From CAZKTS01 sp964555735 (GTDB lineage Bacteria; Actinomycetota; Acidimicrobiia; IMCC26256; PALSA-555), in NCBI GenBank assembly GCA_964555735.1, contig CAZKTS010000095.1, positions 1 to 6,970 of the forward strand: a DNA stretch of 6,970 nt. Reading direction: 5' to 3'. The translations under genes and the position numbers were made by a program. Below the pieces are notes generated by a model. That model saw nothing but the letters and a program-made list of their open reading frames with translations. It did not search any database and was not told the origin of the DNA. Shown here piece after piece: positions 4,585-6,970 of the stretch. Every line of letters starts with the position of its first letter. Positions within the stretch are counted from its first letter, which is position 1.

Positions 4585-6668
4585 CGACCCACGTAGGCGA
4601 GGAAGAAGAGCAGGAGCGCGGCGATCCCGATCGAGATGGCGAGCGCGTAGCGACGCACGTGACCGTCCTGGATGCGCCGGAGCAGGCCGCCCGCCGCACC
4701 GACGAGCCGCGCGGTGCCGTTGACCGCACCGTCGATGACGCGCTGGTCGACGTCACGGTCGAGGAACGACGCCGACGCGCGGCCCGGCCCCCCGACCGCC
4801 GCCGTGACCCCGGCGTCGTAGTAGTAGGCGTGCCCGACCAGCGGCGCGGCGTTGCCGAGCTTCTCGGGGAGCGGATCGTCGGCCGGCGTGCGCAGGCCTC
4901 GCCGGTAGAGCAGGTACGCGAGGCCGATGCCGATCGCGGCGAAGAAGAACGCGACGCCGGTGAGCGCGAGCCCTTCGTTGAACGAGCTCGGGTGCGGCTG
5001 CTGCACACCCTCGAAGACCGGCTCGAGCCATTCGTCGAGGAACTCGAGACCCTGGATCGGCAGGTTGAGCAGGCCGCCCAGGAACGAGAGCACGGCGAGC
5101 GCCACGATCGGCACGAGCATCACGATCGGGCTCTCGTGCGGGTCGTGGCCGTGCAGGCGCGGCTCGCGAGGCGCCTCGCCGTACTCGACCGTCGGCGAGA
5201 AGTCGGGGTCGTAGCCGATCAGCGCCTCGAGCTCCTCGGGAGACTCCGCGACCGCGACGTCGTCGTCGGAGCCGCCGGCGACCACGGGCACCGCGTCCGC
5301 GGCGGGCGAGGCGTCCGGCGTGTCGCGGAAGCGCTCGTTGCCGTAGAAGGTCATGAAGATGAGGCGGGTCATGTAGACGCCCGTCATCACCGCGGCGAGG
5401 ATCGCGAGGACCCACAGGCCGAACTCGCCGTCCTCGAACACCGACTCGATGACGCCGTCCTTGGCCCAGAAGCCCGCGAACGGGGGCACGCCGGTGATGG
5501 CCAACCAGGCCACGACCATCGAGCCCGCAGTGATGGGCAGGTACTTGCGCAGCGCGCCCATCACGCGCATGTCCTGGTTCTCGGCGTTGCCGTGGATCAC
5601 GGAGCCCGACCCGAGGAAGAGGCAGCCCTTGTAGAAGGCGTGGCAGATCACGAGGAAGATCGCCATCGTGTAGGCACCGACGCCGAGGGCGAGGAACATG
5701 TAGCCGAGCTGGCTGATCGTCGAGTACGCGAGCGCGCGTTTGATGTCGGGTTGCAGCGCCGCGATCGTGCCGGCGAGCAGCGCAGTGAGCGCGCCGACGA
5801 TCGCCACGACGTACATCGCGTCCGGGCTCGCCTCGAAGAACGGGTGCGCACGGCAGATGAGGAAGACGCCGGCGGTCACCATGGTGGCCGCGTGGATGAG
5901 CGCCGAGACCGGCGTCGGGCCCTCCATGGCGTCGGTCAGCCACGGGAACAGCGGGATCTGCGCGCTCTTGCCGGTGCACGCCAGGAAGAGCAGCAGCGCG
6001 ACCGCGACCGTCACGCCCTCCGACGCGCCCGCGGCGGCCTGGTTGGTCTGGACGTAGTTCAGGTTCCCGAACTCGGCGACGATCAGGAACATCGCGAGCA
6101 GGAACCCGACGTCGCCGACGCGGTTGTAGACGAACGCCTTCTTTCCCCCGAGCATCGCGCTCTCACGCTCGTGCCAGAACGAGATGAGGAGGTACGAGCA
6201 GAGGCCGACGCCCTCCCAACCGAGGAAGGTGAGGAGGTAGTTGTCGGCGAGCACGAGCAGGAGCATCGAGCCTGCGAACAGGTTGAAGTAGGCGAAGAAC
6301 CGGGAGAAGCCCGGGTCACCGTGCATGTAGCCGATCGCGTACAGGTGGATGAGGGTGCCGACGCCGGTGATGAGCAGGCACCACGTGATCGAGAGCGGGT
6401 CGGCCAGGAAGCCGACGTTCACCGTGAGCTGGTCGACCGGCAGCCACGTGTAGATCGTGCTCACGACCGCCCGGTGCTCCTCGCCGAGCTGGAGCATCGC
6501 GACGAACATGACGAGCGACCACACGAACGCGAGGCCCAAGAGGCCGGTCGCGAGCCAACCGGCGCCCGGCTCACCGATCCGCCGGCCGAACAGGAACAGC
6601 ACGACCGCGCCCACGATGGGCAGCAGCGGGATGATCCCGGCCAGCTCGAGGAGGTCGTGGGCGCTCAT
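4581..6668 (-). CDS. nuoL: NADH-quinone oxidoreductase subunit L (NuoL, ND5 family)
   Basis: NuoL is the distal antiporter-like proton-pumping subunit of complex I and carries the long lateral amphipathic helix. The 695-residue product is longer than typical bacterial NuoL (613 in E. coli). Core motifs are intact: Glu152 in LGWEGVGLCSYLLI, Arg183 and Asp186 in YNRVGDVGF, and Lys234 with His259 in the GKSAQIPLFPWLTDAMEGPTPVSALIHAATM region. They continue with His343 in CHAFYKGCLFL and Lys403 in GFWAKDGVIES. Residues 446-513 form a long acidic, Pro/Ala-rich loop ending in HGHDPHESP. The C-terminal part (from about 615) has the YYYDAGVTAAV and DGAVNGTARLVG segments and a final helix at about 673-692. 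The ATG at 6668-6666 overlaps the nuoK stop as ATGA. The frame stays open further upstream, but that part only overlays nuoK and lacks NuoL character. Confidence 0.97.
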   Translation of the reverse strand: MSAHDLLELAGIIPLLPIVGAVVLFLFGRRIGEPGAGWLATGLLGLAFVWSLVMFVAMLQLGEEHRAVVSTIYTWLPVDQLTVNVGFLADPLSITWCLLITGVGTLIHLYAIGYMHGDPGFSRFFAYFNLFAGSMLLLVLADNYLLTFLGWEGVGLCSYLLISFWHERESAMLGGKKAFVYNRVGDVGFLLAMFLIVAEFGNLNYVQTNQAAAGASEGVTVAVALLLFLACTGKSAQIPLFPWLTDAMEGPTPVSALIHAATMVTAGVFLICRAHPFFEASPDAMYVVAIVGALTALLAGTIAALQPDIKRALAYSTISQLGYMFLALGVGAYTMAIFLVICHAFYKGCLFLGSGSVIHGNAENQDMRVMGALRKYLPITAGSMVVAWLAITGVPPFAGFWAKDGVIESVFEDGEFGLWVLAILAAVMTGVYMTRLIFMTFYGNERFRDTPDASPAADAVPVVAGGSDDDVAVAESPEELEALIGYDPDFSPTVEYGEAPREPRLHGHDPHESPIVMLVPIVALAVLSFLGGLLNLPIQGLEFLDEWLEPVFEGVQQPHPSSFNEGLALTGVAFFFAAIGIGLAYLLYRRGLRTPADDPLPEKLGNAAPLVGHAYYYDAGVTAAVGGPGRASASFLDRDVDQRVIDGAVNGTARLVGAAGGLLRRIQDGHVRRYALAISIGIAALLLFFLAYVGR

Positions 6669-6970
6669 CCCTTGAGCACCGTGAGGTCGTCGGCGGTGGC
6701 ACCGCGGCGGCGCCGGAAGATGGCGACGATGATCGCCAGGCCGACCGCGACTTCCGCCGCGGCCACGACCAGCGTGAAGAACACCAGCACCTGTCCGCCG
6801 ATGTCGTCGAGCTCGCTGGCGAACGCGACGAAGGTGACGTTCACCGCGTTGAGCATCAGCTCGATGCACATGAACATGATCAGCACGTTGCGGCGAGTGA
6901 GCATGCCCACCGCGCCGATCGAGAACAGCAGCGCGGCGAAGACCAGGTAGTAGCTCGGGGTGATCTCGAG
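6665..6970 (-). CDS. nuoK: NADH-quinone oxidoreductase subunit K (NuoK, ND4L family), 5' end cut by window edge
   Basis: NuoK is a small membrane subunit of complex I that packs between NuoA/NuoJ and NuoN and carries two membrane glutamates needed for coupled proton transfer. The visible 101 residues start LEITPSYYLVFAALLFSIGA and cover all three helices (about 7-26, 29-50 and 61-85). Both key glutamates are present, in MCIELMLNA (visible residue 37) and AAAEVAVGLAI (visible residue 73), equivalent to E. coli Glu36 and Glu72. Family length is about 100, so at most a few N-terminal residues are missing. An internal ATG at 6910 is not the start, because the first helix lies upstream of it in the same frame. 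The stop overlaps the nuoL start. The upstream gene, presumably nuoJ, lies beyond the window. Confidence 0.95.
   Translation of the reverse strand, partial: LEITPSYYLVFAALLFSIGAVGMLTRRNVLIMFMCIELMLNAVNVTFVAFASELDDIGGQVLVFFTLVVAAAEVAVGLAIIVAIFRRRRGATADDLTVLKG

Noticed and set aside
3374..5008. 544-codon minus-strand frame overlapping nuoM and nuoL
   Set aside because: It lies out of frame within two well-supported genes, and its translation is Arg/Ser/His-rich without membrane helices.
6669..6869. N-terminal extension of the nuoL frame
   Set aside because: The upstream part is Arg/Gly/His-rich and overlays nuoK in another frame. The ATG at 6668, in an ATGA overlap with the nuoK stop, gives a normal NuoL N-terminus.
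4659..6950. Very long plus-strand open frame (763 codons) opposite nuoL and nuoK
   Set aside because: It is antisense to strongly supported genes. Its translation is dominated by Arg, Glu, Asp, Val and His with no domain, as expected from the complement of GC-rich membrane-protein codons.

Overview
The window is a high-GC stretch of a bacterial chromosome, by eye roughly two thirds G+C. It is densely packed, uses many GTG starts and joins its genes by 4-bp stop/start overlaps. Gene content and protein style point to an actinobacterium, possibly Acidimicrobiia. That placement is an inference from composition and motif style, not from a marker gene.

The minus strand from 6970 down to 1481 holds the distal end of a respiratory complex I operon: nuoK (cut by the window edge), nuoL, nuoM and nuoN. 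Each neighbouring pair is fused by an ATGA or GTGA overlap, which suggests translational coupling. These are the membrane-arm subunits: three antiporter-like proton-pumping modules plus the small subunit linking them to the rest of the arm. Their key glutamate, lysine and histidine residues are present.

Next, on the plus strand and convergent with nuoN across a 12-bp gap, is a patatin-like phospholipase gene (620-1468) with an intact Ser-Asp dyad. The roughly 160-bp region 460-619 then separates it from a divergent nuoA (459-97, minus). This region carries a plausible nuoA promoter with an inverted repeat between its -35 and -10 elements. After nuoA, an open frame starting at 38 and leaving the window at 1 fits the beginning of nuoB.

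The window therefore reads nuoK-L-M-N, phospholipase (inverted), nuoA-(nuoB). The end of one nuo block lies upstream of the start of another, unlike the common single A-to-N operon. The most unusual local structure is a 24-bp perfect direct repeat at the nuoA/nuoB junction (28-51 and 96-119). Both copies carry the same ribosome-binding site, GTG start and TGA stop. Between them they make a 25-codon mini-ORF that opens like the putative NuoB and ends like NuoA. Apart from that junction, the gene order and a few subunit-specific oddities, this is ordinary respiratory-chain sequence. I see no evidence of a novel multi-gene system, mobile element, CRISPR array or RNA gene.
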